NCBI RefSeq assembly: GCF_045106495.1 | Contig: NZ_JBGCEQ010000019.1 | Span: forward strand, 1-64,000 | DNA: 64,000 nucleotides | Direction of reading: 5' to 3' | Source of the DNA: Roseobacter sp045106495 | GTDB taxonomy: Bacteria > Pseudomonadota > Alphaproteobacteria > Rhodobacterales > Rhodobacteraceae | Shown here: in pieces, positions 54,310 through 62,415 of the stretch | How the letters are laid out: every line of letters starts with the position of its first letter | How positions within the stretch are numbered: position 1 is the stretch's first letter | Translations under genes and position numbers: made by a program | The notes under the pieces: model-generated | Databases searched by the model: none | Told to the model about the DNA's origin: nothing | The model's input: only the letters and a program-made list of their open reading frames with translations

Positions 54310-55598
54310 GGCTTGGGGCTTATGGCAAAAGATACAAGACCCAGGCTTCGGTAGGCTTGCCAAACAACGACGCAGCGCCATGCCAACATTGACACCGCAC
54401 TGGCCACAGCCGCTCCTGCGTTCCCGTAGGACGGTATCAAGATTGCGTTCAATGCAATGTTTAACACAATGGCAATGGCAATGGATTTCAACACGACATT
54501 TTCCCGATTTGTCATTTTCAGCAAAGTATCGATCGTGCCAAAAAGGGAAAGCGCGAGGTAGCCCACCGCGATAATGACCATGGTTGTATAGGCATCTGAA
54601 AATTCCGGCCCGAAAGCAAAGTTCAGCAGTGGACGACCGAACAGGATCAGCACGACAGCAATCGGCAATCCAGATAGAAATACGAAGCGGGCAGCTTGTG
54701 ACAGTTCAACTTGCATGCGTGGCATGTTGGCGTCCGCATAGAGCCGCGCCATGCGCGGACCAGCCACCATCAGAACACCAGATTTGGCGATGAGCACCAG
54801 GTTTCCGAATTGGCTGGCGACATGATAGATCGCAACATCAGAAGGGCCCAGCAAACCACGCAACATGACGATATCAGTTTTACTGACAATGATCTGCAGG
54901 CCCGCAATCAGGGAAAGCGGCAGGATCCCTTTTGCCCATTTGCGGGTCTCAAAACGTGCCTTCAAGGCAAACCAGTTTCGACCTTTTTGTTTGTAGAGAA
55001 CATATGTCGCCACAATCAAAGTCCCCGCCGCTGCTAAAATGTAGACACTTATGGCAGAGGTGGCCGTTAGCGTTCCAAAGAAGGGCAGGGACACAACCGC
55101 GACCAGAAGAACAAGGTTGAGCAAGCGGGACAGAAGAAGGCCTAGAACTTGACCGGCAAAGTATACCTGAAAGGCGCGCAGTGCCGCCCCGATAACTGCA
55201 AGCAGCGCAAGCGCAGGCAAAGCAAAAATTGCAAGGCTGATCAAACTGGTTTCCGGGAAAACGTCGAAGGCTTGTGGAAAAGCAAAAACAATCAGCAGCC
55301 AAATGGTCATCATAAGGATAGGTAAAACCAAAGAGAATTGGAATGCCCGAATGAGAAGACCTTTGACCCGCCGGTGGTCGCTAGCGCCGTCTGCAGCCGA
55401 TGCTTCCCGCACAATCAATTCTGGCAGCCCGGATTGTATGGGGATCGCCAGAATGGTGAGAACGGACAAAGCAAAGATGTAGGACCCGTACTCTGCGGTG
55501 TTCAATGCGCGCGCGAGCAGTATGGTGATCAGGAACGAACAGCAAATCGCGGACCCCCTGAGCGCGACGGCCGTTGCAAACCTACTATAGTTGGTCAT
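54306..55598 (-). CDS. Wzx-type oligosaccharide flippase
   Basis: This 430-residue MATE/MVF-superfamily membrane protein has about 12 hydrophobic helices, starting MTNYSRFATAVALRGSAICC. Further segments are LITILLARALNTAEYGSYIF, LPELIVREASAADGASDHRR, ILPLSLIAGLQIIVSKTDIV and MLRGLLGPSDVAIYHVASQF, the usual polysaccharide-biosynthesis (RfbX) pattern. It flips the lipid-linked repeat unit to the periplasm for Wzy. It is the first gene of the minus-strand EPS operon and is co-translated with the sulfotransferase. Confidence 0.92.
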   Translation of the reverse strand: MTNYSRFATAVALRGSAICCSFLITILLARALNTAEYGSYIFALSVLTILAIPIQSGLPELIVREASAADGASDHRRVKGLLIRAFQFSLVLPILMMTIWLLIVFAFPQAFDVFPETSLISLAIFALPALALLAVIGAALRAFQVYFAGQVLGLLLSRLLNLVLLVAVVSLPFFGTLTATSAISVYILAAAGTLIVATYVLYKQKGRNWFALKARFETRKWAKGILPLSLIAGLQIIVSKTDIVMLRGLLGPSDVAIYHVASQFGNLVLIAKSGVLMVAGPRMARLYADANMPRMQVELSQAARFVFLSGLPIAVVLILFGRPLLNFAFGPEFSDAYTTMVIIAVGYLALSLFGTIDTLLKMTNRENVVLKSIAIAIVLNIALNAILIPSYGNAGAAVASAVSMLAWRCVVVWQAYRSLGLVSFAISPKP

Positions 55599-55769
55599 AC
55601 GACCCCGGCAGCAGTTCCGCGAGCGTCGTTTTATATCGACAGACTGGCGTAAACTTGTGGGTTGTAAATAGCACGGTTCTTACCAAATTTGCCAAAGCGG
55701 GCTGTCCGCTGTTGGCCATCTGATTGCCCTTAAAACAGGACATACCTACAGTCGGCAGATCGCAGAGCT
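55599..55769. other. Promoter region of the minus-strand EPS operon
   Basis: 171 bases between the EPS regulator and the flippase gene. On the minus strand it contains ATTTACAACCCACAAG (55654-55669), similar to the AAAAACAACCACAG motif of the giant-gene and wza leaders but with an extra C. A promoter is expected here unless the regulator is co-transcribed with the EPS genes. Confidence 0.4.
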
Positions 55770-56132
55770 TCAGCATGTCGGAGAATGCTCCGAACGGGTC
55801 TCTTGTTCCGCTTCAAGGGTTTTGATTTCCTCTTCGAGAGCGTCATACTCCAAGCGCCGACGTTCCAGAAATCGAGTTGTCAGCGAATTTTTTGCAGCGA
55901 TGCCTTTTGGGGTCAGCACATAAGCGCATTTGCGTTTGTCTTTGGTCGCAGCAGGCACGCATGTTCTGATCAGATCCGCTTCTATCAGAGCGCTCAGAAT
56001 ATAGTGGGTGCGCCCAAGACTCATGCCGATTGCATTGGCGAGCATACGCTGGCTGATTTCGGGGTTCTTCCAGAGCAAGCGCAATACTCTAAATCGCGCA
56101 TCGTCATGTGCGCAGTTACGGTCTTGTTTCAT
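55770..56132 (-). CDS. MarR-family EPS-associated transcriptional regulator
   Basis: This 120-residue winged-helix protein has a DNA-binding part at about residues 10-75 (DDARFRVLRLLWKNPEISQR, MLANAIGMSLGRTHYILSAL, IEADLIRTCVPAATKDKRKC, AYVLTPKGIAAK). A C-terminal coiled-coil follows (TTRFLERRRLEYDALEEEIK). The size and the LT-P-KG-I-x-x-K segment match the MarR-type EPS-associated regulators found at polysaccharide/PEP-CTERM loci. It lies directly upstream of the flippase operon on the same strand, so it may control or autoregulate it. The ATG at 56132 follows a short leader. Confidence 0.88.
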   Translation of the reverse strand: MKQDRNCAHDDARFRVLRLLWKNPEISQRMLANAIGMSLGRTHYILSALIEADLIRTCVPAATKDKRKCAYVLTPKGIAAKNSLTTRFLERRRLEYDALEEEIKTLEAEQETRSEHSPTC

Positions 56133-56504
56133 TTCTAGGTTTCAACATAGCTACCGCATGAGGACCGCCTGCGACGCGCCATGACAAAAGGTCTAATAAA
56201 ACAAGTCGAATCAAAAGCATTGTTCGAAATTGAACAGTATCAGAACGACCTTTGTGTGAAACCTGACAATTATTTTATACTTAATGGAATCTTCGTTGCG
56301 CTTTGCGAAACCGGCCAGAGGTTTAAGGGACGGATTGTATAAGCCCAAAGCTGTCTAATCCAAGATATATGCGACTTCGAAAGAAGCGTGTCTATGTCAT
56401 GGGTCTTTTCATTCAAGCATCTGTTCGCGCGTGCCCTGAATGTCGGCCGCGACAAAGGCTGTGTCTTTGCGTAGGCGTTGGTAGGTTGGGCAACCTTGGC
56501 GGCT
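56133..56504. other. Intergenic region between EPS and PQQ loci
   Basis: 372 bases. It should contain the promoter of the MarR-like gene (minus strand) and the transcript end of pqqE. It is A+T-rich at about 56200-56310. No gene or clear terminator hairpin was recognised. Confidence 0.45.
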
Positions 56505-57611
56505 TTATTGAGCCGGTTCAGATAGTTTACCCGGGGAGACGCGGTAGGTTAAAGAGGCTTCGTCTTGTGCGGCATGCTGATCTGCCTGCGCCTGAAGCGC
56601 GCCGTGGTGCGGAGATTTGATGCAAACCGGATCGGTCGCGGCTGCATCTCCGACAATGGCCATGGCCTGGCAACGGCATCCGCCAAAGTCGATGGTTTTA
56701 CGCTCGCAGCTTTTGCAGGGGTCCGCCATCCAATCGGTGCCGCGATAGGCATTAAAGGCGTCGCCGTTGTACCAGATGTCGCTCAGCGACCTTTCCTGTA
56801 CCCGATCGAACGTCAAATGCGGGATGGATTGTGCTGCATGACAGGGCAGCACCTGACCATCGGGAATGACATTTAGCCCTGATGTACCCCACCCTCCCAT
56901 GCACCGTTTGGGATAGTCTTCGTGGTAGTCCGCAGGAACATAGTCAATTACCAGGCGCCCTTTGAGTTCGGTGCGCGCCTTCGCCACGATCCTGGTGGCT
57001 TCCTTGGCCTGTTCGCGGGTCGGCATGAGCGCATCGCGGTTTTTGAGCGCCCACCCGTGAAATTGCACCGTAGCGACCTCAATCCGGCGCGCGCCCATTT
57101 CTTCGGCCATTTCTAAGGCGCGCGGCAGTTGGTGCAGATTGCGCCGATGCAAGACGGCGTTAAGCGTCAATGGGAAGCCAATAGCGCCGATCCATTCGGC
57201 CACCTGCAATTTGCGTTTGAACCCGCCGTTGTAGCCGCCAATTTCGTCGGCCATCTCCGGATTCGTGCCTTGAAGCGATAACTGCACATGGTCAAGCCCG
57301 GCCGCATCCAGTTGGGCGAGACGTTTTTCTGTCAATCCGATGCCGGAGGTGATCAAGTTGGTATAGAGACCGGCCTCACGGGCGGCGACAACGAGATCAA
57401 CGAGGTCGCGGCGCGATGCGGGTTCGCCGCCGGATAAGTGTAGTTGCAGTACACCTAACTCCGCTGATTCACGAAAAACGCGCGCCCATGTGTCGGTGTC
57501 CAATTCCTGATCCTGTCGTGTCATTTCGACAGGGTTCGAGCAATAGGGGCAGGACAGCGGACACCGGTGTGTCAGTTCCGCCAACATGGCGATAGGGCGG
57601 GGTGCCGTCAT
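56505..57611 (-). CDS. pqqE: PqqA peptide cyclase (radical SAM)
   Basis: This 368-residue radical-SAM enzyme forms the Glu-Tyr carbon-carbon bond in PqqA, the first step of PQQ synthesis. The [4Fe-4S] motif is RCPLSCPYCSNPVEMTRQDQ (C-x3-C-x2-C), with LHLSGGEPASRRDLVDLV following. The C-terminal SPASM region supplies auxiliary cluster cysteines: YPKRCMGGWGTSGLNVIPDG, LPCHAAQ, DPCKSCERKTIDFGGCRCQA. Its length and motifs match PqqE. The start overlaps the pqqD stop by four bases. The last 30 residues are less conserved. Confidence 0.96.
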   Translation of the reverse strand: MTAPRPIAMLAELTHRCPLSCPYCSNPVEMTRQDQELDTDTWARVFRESAELGVLQLHLSGGEPASRRDLVDLVVAAREAGLYTNLITSGIGLTEKRLAQLDAAGLDHVQLSLQGTNPEMADEIGGYNGGFKRKLQVAEWIGAIGFPLTLNAVLHRRNLHQLPRALEMAEEMGARRIEVATVQFHGWALKNRDALMPTREQAKEATRIVAKARTELKGRLVIDYVPADYHEDYPKRCMGGWGTSGLNVIPDGQVLPCHAAQSIPHLTFDRVQERSLSDIWYNGDAFNAYRGTDWMADPCKSCERKTIDFGGCRCQAMAIVGDAAATDPVCIKSPHHGALQAQADQHAAQDEASLTYRVSPGKLSEPAQ

Positions 57612-57883
57612 GCAAGCACGTCCAGAAATCTGCGATTGCGCAATGCGTCAAGAAACCCGGCGCTGTCTTTTACAATTTCGTCGACGGGCGCGTCATAACG
57701 CTTGGCCAATGTACTGGTAATGTCTGCGAAACTGCGTGCACCATCCACTTCCGTCAGTATAGCGTGTCCTACCATGTCCAACGTGATCGCGCGTTCCGGC
57801 GCCAGCAATACCCAGGTATCACGCACCTTGTCATGATGCAGGCGTACGCCGCGGGGCAGGGCGGGGATATCCGTTGCGAGCAT
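57608..57883 (-). CDS. pqqD: PqqA-binding chaperone PqqD
   Basis: This 91-residue peptide chaperone (RiPP recognition element fold) presents PqqA to PqqE. Typical PqqD elements: IPALPRGVRLHHDKVRDTWV, LLAPERAITLDMVGHAILTE, VDGARSFADITSTLAKRYDA, and the C-terminal VDEIVKDSAGFLDALRNRRF. The ATG at 57883 (MLATDIPALPRGV) is chosen because it is one base after the pqqC stop and matches the family N-terminus. The frame stays open upstream inside pqqC. Confidence 0.95.
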   Translation of the reverse strand: MLATDIPALPRGVRLHHDKVRDTWVLLAPERAITLDMVGHAILTEVDGARSFADITSTLAKRYDAPVDEIVKDSAGFLDALRNRRFLDVLA

Positions 57884-57884
57884 G

Positions 57885-58634
57885 TCAGGAGGCCTTCTGA
57901 AGCAAAACGCCTTCACCCGGACGCCAGGCTCCGGGCGGAATCCGTGCAGGCTCCACATAGGCGCCCCAGAGTGCGTCGAGTTGGGACCAAAGCACGTCAG
58001 TTTTGAAGATCAAAGCCGCTGCGGCTGCATCCTGCTTTTCGGCTGTATCCGCATGGTCCAAAACCCATGCGAGACCAAAGGCAACATCCTTGGGCGCCTC
58101 TTTCAAACGGTTCTTGAAATAAGAAAGGGATCTGTCATCCGCGAAATCATAGTTTTTCAGAAGGCCCTGGATGCGGTTTGCATGGATTTTCGGGGCGAAC
58201 AGTTCTGTCAGCGACGCGCTGACCGCTTCCAGAAGCGTTTTTTCCCGCACGTACCGGACATAGGCATCGACTGCAAATTTCGTGCTGGGAAGCACACCTT
58301 GACAGGATGCCACATAGTCAGGATCAAGTCCCACGGCCTCCGCCAGACGCAGCCAACGCCGAATACCGCCTTCATTGTCCGAGGTGCCATCGTGATCTTC
58401 GATCCGCGAGCGCCATTGGCGACGCAAATTGGGATCTTCGACGCGCGACATGAATGCGGCGTCTTTCATGGGAATTGAGTGCTGGTAGTAATATCTGTTG
58501 ATTACCCAGGCACGCACTTGATCGGGGGTGCACTTGCCGCCGTGCAACAGATCATGGAAAGGATGCAGATCGTGATACCTTTCGGCACCAATCTGGCGCA
58601 GGCGGGCTTCGAATGCGTCGCGGGTCTGGGTCAT
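57885..58634 (-). CDS. pqqC: Pyrroloquinoline-quinone synthase
   Basis: This 249-residue cofactor-free oxidase performs the final ring closure and eight-electron oxidation to PQQ. Conserved active-site segments are YHDLHPFHDLLHGGKCTPDQ, VRAWVINRYYYQHSIPMKDA, RIEDHDGTSDNEGGIRRWLR and LKNYDFADDRSLSYFKNRL. The size (about 250) is standard. Its ATG directly follows the pqqB stop codon (TAA at 58635-58637), so pqqBCDE form one tightly packed operon. Confidence 0.97.
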   Translation of the reverse strand: MTQTRDAFEARLRQIGAERYHDLHPFHDLLHGGKCTPDQVRAWVINRYYYQHSIPMKDAAFMSRVEDPNLRRQWRSRIEDHDGTSDNEGGIRRWLRLAEAVGLDPDYVASCQGVLPSTKFAVDAYVRYVREKTLLEAVSASLTELFAPKIHANRIQGLLKNYDFADDRSLSYFKNRLKEAPKDVAFGLAWVLDHADTAEKQDAAAAALIFKTDVLWSQLDALWGAYVEPARIPPGAWRPGEGVLLQKAS

Positions 58635-59528
58635 TTATGTGATCTCCATTCCATCCTGGCCTATTGTCCACCCGGCCGCCTCGGCAGCGGCTTTTTCTTC
58701 CGATCCAGGCCGCAGAACCGGATTCGTGTTGTTCATATGCACAAAGATCTTTTGACCGATGTTCAATTCCTTAAATGCTGCGAGGGATCCGTCGGGTCCG
58801 CTCATGGACATATGTCCCATGCGTGCGCCGGTTTTCTGTCCCAGACCAGCGCACACCATTTCGTCATCTTGCCACAGCGTGCCGTCGAAAAACAACAGAT
58901 CCGCACCCTCCAGACGTCCGCGCAGATCATCGGTCAAAAGAGCACAGCCCGGAATGTAAAACGCAGCCTTGTCACTGGTCTCAAGTGTCACGCCTACGGT
59001 TTGATCACCGATCAGGTCGGTTTGAACGACATCGCCTTCAAGGTAGAGCGGTACTTTGCCCGGGACCGGAAACAACGTGGCTTTTATTCCCGGTGCAAGC
59101 GTGAAGGGCGTATCCAGTGCGATCGTCTCGCGTGCGACGACCGCTGCATTGAGTGCGTCGAACATAGGGTTCTGGGACAGAACGTCATGAATCCCTGACG
59201 TGGCAAAAAGCGTGAAAGGCTGCATTTCGCGTAGCGTCAGCAAGCCAGCTACGTGGTCAATGTCGCCGTTGGTGACGAGCACCGACGTCAACGGCAATGT
59301 CCGCAATCCGGTAGGATGCAAGGGAGGGGCCTGCGCGAGTTGGTGACGTATGTCTGGCGACGCATTTAAGATCGCCCAAGATTCACCGTTGCCTGAGACA
59401 GCCAACGACGACTGCGTCTGAGGCGGTATTTTACCATTGCGAGCGAGATCGCAATTTTTGCAACCACAGTTCCATTGCGGCAGACCGCCGCCCGCAGCTG
59501 CTCCAAGAATGTGCGCGCGGAATGTCAT
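58635..59528 (-). CDS. pqqB: PQQ biosynthesis protein PqqB (metallo-hydrolase fold)
   Basis: This 297-residue metallo-beta-lactamase-fold protein is an iron hydroxylase that oxidises the Glu-Tyr intermediate. It starts MTFRAHILGAAAGGGLPQWN followed by CGCKNCDLAR, a structural zinc-type cysteine motif of PqqB. The variant metal motif is VTNGDIDHVAGLLTLREMQP, and DLLFFDGTLWQDDEMV and MGHMSMSGPDGSLAAF are also family marks. It lies 22 bases downstream of pqqA. Confidence 0.96.
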   Translation of the reverse strand: MTFRAHILGAAAGGGLPQWNCGCKNCDLARNGKIPPQTQSSLAVSGNGESWAILNASPDIRHQLAQAPPLHPTGLRTLPLTSVLVTNGDIDHVAGLLTLREMQPFTLFATSGIHDVLSQNPMFDALNAAVVARETIALDTPFTLAPGIKATLFPVPGKVPLYLEGDVVQTDLIGDQTVGVTLETSDKAAFYIPGCALLTDDLRGRLEGADLLFFDGTLWQDDEMVCAGLGQKTGARMGHMSMSGPDGSLAAFKELNIGQKIFVHMNNTNPVLRPGSEEKAAAEAAGWTIGQDGMEIT

Positions 59529-59550
59529 CTAAACGCCCGCGCGCAGATAC

Positions 59551-59649
59551 TTAGATCAGGACTTCGCGCTCTTCGTCGCCGTCCGGGCCGTACATGTTGA
59601 TTTCCATGCCGCATTCGATTTCGCGGATGATTGGTTTGGTCCAAGCCAT
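59551..59649 (-). CDS. pqqA: PQQ precursor peptide PqqA (32 aa)
   Basis: Read on the minus strand from the ATG at 59649 (AGGAGGAAG just upstream), the 32-codon frame gives MAWTKPIIREIECGMEINMY, then GPDGDEEREVLI and a TAA at 59551-59553. The conserved Glu and Tyr that become PQQ are in the E-I-N-M-Y segment (Glu16, Tyr20, the required spacing). W-x-K-P near the start is also a family mark. It heads pqqABCDE, 22 bases before pqqB. It is short enough to be missed by normal length cut-offs. Confidence 0.97.
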   Translation of the reverse strand: MAWTKPIIREIECGMEINMYGPDGDEEREVLI

Positions 59650-59752
59650 GAGTCTTCCTCCTAAAAGCGTCAACGCTACTATCCTACCGTTGCAGATGTC
59701 GGCTTCCGGGGCGACTCTTAATTTTTAAGAAACGATAAGACTTTGGTCTATA
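59650..59752. promoter_or_regulatory. Region upstream of pqqA
   Basis: 103 bases between the response-regulator gene and pqqA, both on the minus strand. It contains the pqqA ribosome-binding sequence and a small A+T dyad (CTTAA-TTT-TTAAG near 59717-59729). A pqq promoter is expected here, but -35/-10 boxes are not obvious. Confidence 0.4.
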
Positions 59753-60433
59753 TCACCGCGCATCGATAAGCGGCAGTTGGCCCGTCACGCAGAAGCCTTG
59801 ATTTCGTACTGTTTTGATTTCAAAACCAAAATCAGAAAAGGAGAGCTTCTTGCGAAGATATCCAATGTACACGTCAACCACATTTTCGTTACTTGATCCT
59901 TCGCAGGCCCAAAGCGCATCAAAAATTTGGGCGCGCGATACCGGCGTATTTGCGTGCTGAACCAGAAGTTCCAACAACGAGAATTCACGCTCTGTCAGGC
60001 TTGTTTCATGGAGATCATTGGAAAGAATGCGGGTGTCACGCGAGATGCGCGCTGGCACAGGTCGCATCAGGCTGACGCGATGTTCCTGTACCTTGAGGCG
60101 GGCAACCAACTCATCGAAATCGAAGGGTTTCACGACGTAGTCATCCGCGCCTGCTGCCAGCCCGGCGGCTCGGTGTTCGACTTCTGACAAGGCGGAGAGC
60201 ATGAGGATGGGCAGAGTGGCACCCGATGCCCGGGCCGCCCGAACCAGATCGATGCCGCTGTCTGCTCCGAGCATAACATCAACGATAGCGCCTGCATGTG
60301 AGCCTGATTGTATTCGTTTCAACGCGCGATCTGCGCGGTTTTCTGTTTCCGTTTCGTATCCATGCAGACCGAGCCCGCGCGCCAGTGCGGATGTAATTTC
60401 GGGGTCATCGTCAATGATAAGGAGCTTGCTCAT
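59753..60433 (-). CDS. OmpR-family response regulator
   Basis: This 226-residue protein has a receiver domain with the acidic pocket in LLIIDDDPEI, phospho-acceptor Asp near residue 52 (GAIVDVMLGADSG) and the switch Lys in YVVKPFDFDEL. It is followed by a winged-helix DNA-binding domain (ETSLTEREFSLLELLVQHAN, then TPVSRAQIFDALWACEG and ENVVDVYIGYLRKKLSFSDF). It is paired with the histidine kinase nine bases upstream. Its position directly upstream of pqqABCDE suggests that it controls PQQ synthesis or PQQ-dependent oxidation. Confidence 0.94.
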   Translation of the reverse strand: MSKLLIIDDDPEITSALARGLGLHGYETETENRADRALKRIQSGSHAGAIVDVMLGADSGIDLVRAARASGATLPILMLSALSEVEHRAAGLAAGADDYVVKPFDFDELVARLKVQEHRVSLMRPVPARISRDTRILSNDLHETSLTEREFSLLELLVQHANTPVSRAQIFDALWACEGSSNENVVDVYIGYLRKKLSFSDFGFEIKTVRNQGFCVTGQLPLIDAR

Positions 60434-60442
60434 GGTTGCAGA

Positions 60443-62041
60443 CTAAACGCGCGCGCAAGGCAGGAGAACCGAGATTTTGGTGCCGGGTCCCGTGCCAAGG
60501 GCCTCGGCTCTGGGCAACGGGCTGGTGAGCGTGATGTCGCCTTGCTGGGCTTCGATTACCCAGCGGACCAGCGCCAGTCCAACGCCAAAGCCCTGGTGCG
60601 CCGTCGCGGATTGGCCCTGCGCGAAACGGTCAAAAACCCGTGGTTGATCCTCGGCATTTATCCCGGGCCCGTTGTCGGTAATTGAAACGCCGGCTCGAGC
60701 AGTCTCAACCTCCGGGGAAATCTGCAAGTCCTGGCCATGACGCGCATGCCGAATGGCGTTTCGGATCAGGCTGACGATCACTTGTCGCACCCAGTTGGGA
60801 TCGCAGTGCAGGCTTATGTCGGGCATGTCGGCAACGTGCAAAACCATCCCTGCACTGTCAACTTCGGCTTGAATTTCCAACCGCACATCGTGCAAAAGCT
60901 CGGACAGCGCGGTGACTTGCGGGTCAAGTGCAAGCTCGCCCGTATCTGAACGCGCCAGACGCAACAGGTCGTCGATGCGCCGGTTTAAACGCGCCGCGCG
61001 TGCTTCGATCGTCGCGAAAGCGTCTTGCGCATTGGGGCTGCCTTTTTTGCCAATTTGGGCTTCCAAAAGGATGACGGTCAGCGGGGTCCGCAGTTCGTGG
61101 CTGATGTCGGCAAAAAACCGACGCCTCTTTTCATCCGTTTCAGCCAAAGAGGCATTGGCGGCCTGCAGCTCTTGGGTACGCTGCGCGATGGTTTCATTCA
61201 ACCTGGCCCATTCGGCCGCTACGTCTTGTTTTCGTGCCAAAAGCGCTGCGGCCATTCGGTTTGTTTCAAGCGACAGTTGGCCGATTTCATCCATTCTTGT
61301 GACAGGCAGGGTCACGGTAAAGTCTTCTTGCCCGATCTGATGGGCAGCCCTTTGCAAATGATCCAGACGCCTGAATTGCGGCCGGATCAAACCAAAATAG
61401 AAAAGCGCCACCGCCAGCAATGTAGCGAATGCGATGCCGACAGCAATGAAAGTCAACCGGCGACGCAGTGCGTCAATGCCCGACAGAATATTGTTTCTAA
61501 ACAAAACTTCGTTGTTAACGGCCTGGCTTAACAATTGTTCGAAACTGGATGCGAAACTGTCCAAGTAGGGTTTGAGACTGGAAGGATCTCTCGTATCAGT
61601 CGCAAGACCGTCCAGCGTAGTGGTCAGCATCGCTTCCATTCGTGCCAGTCCCAGAGACTGTGCGCCATGCCGCGATTGTTCGTCCAGTCCCAGTGCATTA
61701 GCTGCCGCGATCGCGTCTTCAACTTCCTTGTGCAAAAGAATAAAACTGCGCCGCATTTGTTCAGTGACTGGACCAATACGGTCCATCCGCGCATCTTTTT
61801 CTTGGCCTGTTTGTACGGCTTCTGTTGCGACAACCAGAAGCGTGGAGGCTTGTGTGGAAAGGTTGGCATAACGTGCCATACGGTTTTCGGATGCAAGCGT
61901 TGTGTCCAGGCGTTCGGCAACCTCGTTGAGGCCAAGATAGAGGATCAACGCGATGACAATTGTGCCCGTGCCCAATAGTGCCGCTCCGATACCAAGCCGA
62001 AGCTTAAGAGAGAGTACGGATCTCGGGAGAGCTTTTTTCAT
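60443..62041 (-). CDS. Sensor histidine kinase
   Basis: This 532-residue membrane kinase has a first membrane helix at about residues 13-35 (LRLGIGAALLGTGTIVIALI), a helical periplasmic sensor of about 155 residues, and a second helix near 193-215 (GIAFATLLAVALFYFGLI). A HAMP linker (LQRAAHQIGQEDFTVTLPVT), HisKA with FFADISHELRTPLTVILLEA and HATPase_c (VIVSLIRNAIRHA, ITDNGPGINAEDQ) follow, with a G2 region (GFGVGLALVRWV). It forms a two-component system with the OmpR-type regulator downstream. The signal is unknown. Association with pqq genes suggests alcohol- or redox-related sensing. Confidence 0.93.
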   Translation of the reverse strand: MKKALPRSVLSLKLRLGIGAALLGTGTIVIALILYLGLNEVAERLDTTLASENRMARYANLSTQASTLLVVATEAVQTGQEKDARMDRIGPVTEQMRRSFILLHKEVEDAIAAANALGLDEQSRHGAQSLGLARMEAMLTTTLDGLATDTRDPSSLKPYLDSFASSFEQLLSQAVNNEVLFRNNILSGIDALRRRLTFIAVGIAFATLLAVALFYFGLIRPQFRRLDHLQRAAHQIGQEDFTVTLPVTRMDEIGQLSLETNRMAAALLARKQDVAAEWARLNETIAQRTQELQAANASLAETDEKRRRFFADISHELRTPLTVILLEAQIGKKGSPNAQDAFATIEARAARLNRRIDDLLRLARSDTGELALDPQVTALSELLHDVRLEIQAEVDSAGMVLHVADMPDISLHCDPNWVRQVIVSLIRNAIRHARHGQDLQISPEVETARAGVSITDNGPGINAEDQPRVFDRFAQGQSATAHQGFGVGLALVRWVIEAQQGDITLTSPLPRAEALGTGPGTKISVLLPCARV

Positions 62042-62202
62042 CCTGCGCTAAGCCAATGCCGATGCCAGAAAGACTGCCAAAAATATAGGCAAATACCAGT
62101 AATCATTGGTTCAGAAGGGTTGGTTAACACTACATTTACCGACTTTAGTATAGGTTTTTCGCATAAATTCGAGCAGAAACGAAGAGCGGGAAACCCTGTC
62201 CA

Positions 62203-62406
62203 ATGATTGAACTTTTGTTTGTGGCATGTCTGTCTACAGCGCCGGATCAATGCCAAGAGCGTAGTCTTGTTTTTACCGATGTGAACCCGATGCAGTGTTT
62301 GATGGGTGCACAGCCAGAGCTTGCGAAATGGGTTGCGGGGCATCCGAACCAGCAGATCAAAAGCTGGCGCTGTCGTACGGTGTCCTTTGCAGAGCAAGAT
62401 GCCTGA
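62203..62406 (+). CDS. Small protein of unknown function (67 aa)
   Basis: This 67-residue frame starts MIELLFVACLSTAPDQCQER, continues SLVFTDVNPMQCLMGAQPEL, and ends AKWVAGHPNQQIKSWRCRTV. It has four regularly placed cysteines, a short hydrophobic N-terminus and a GAGCGGGA ribosome-binding sequence. The pattern resembles small conserved alphaproteobacterial hypothetical proteins found near PQQ/alcohol-oxidation genes, but no named family is claimed. It diverges from the histidine kinase and converges with the ABC-2 permease gene. Confidence 0.65.
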   Translation: MIELLFVACLSTAPDQCQERSLVFTDVNPMQCLMGAQPELAKWVAGHPNQQIKSWRCRTVSFAEQDA

Positions 62407-62415
62407 ACGCACGGT

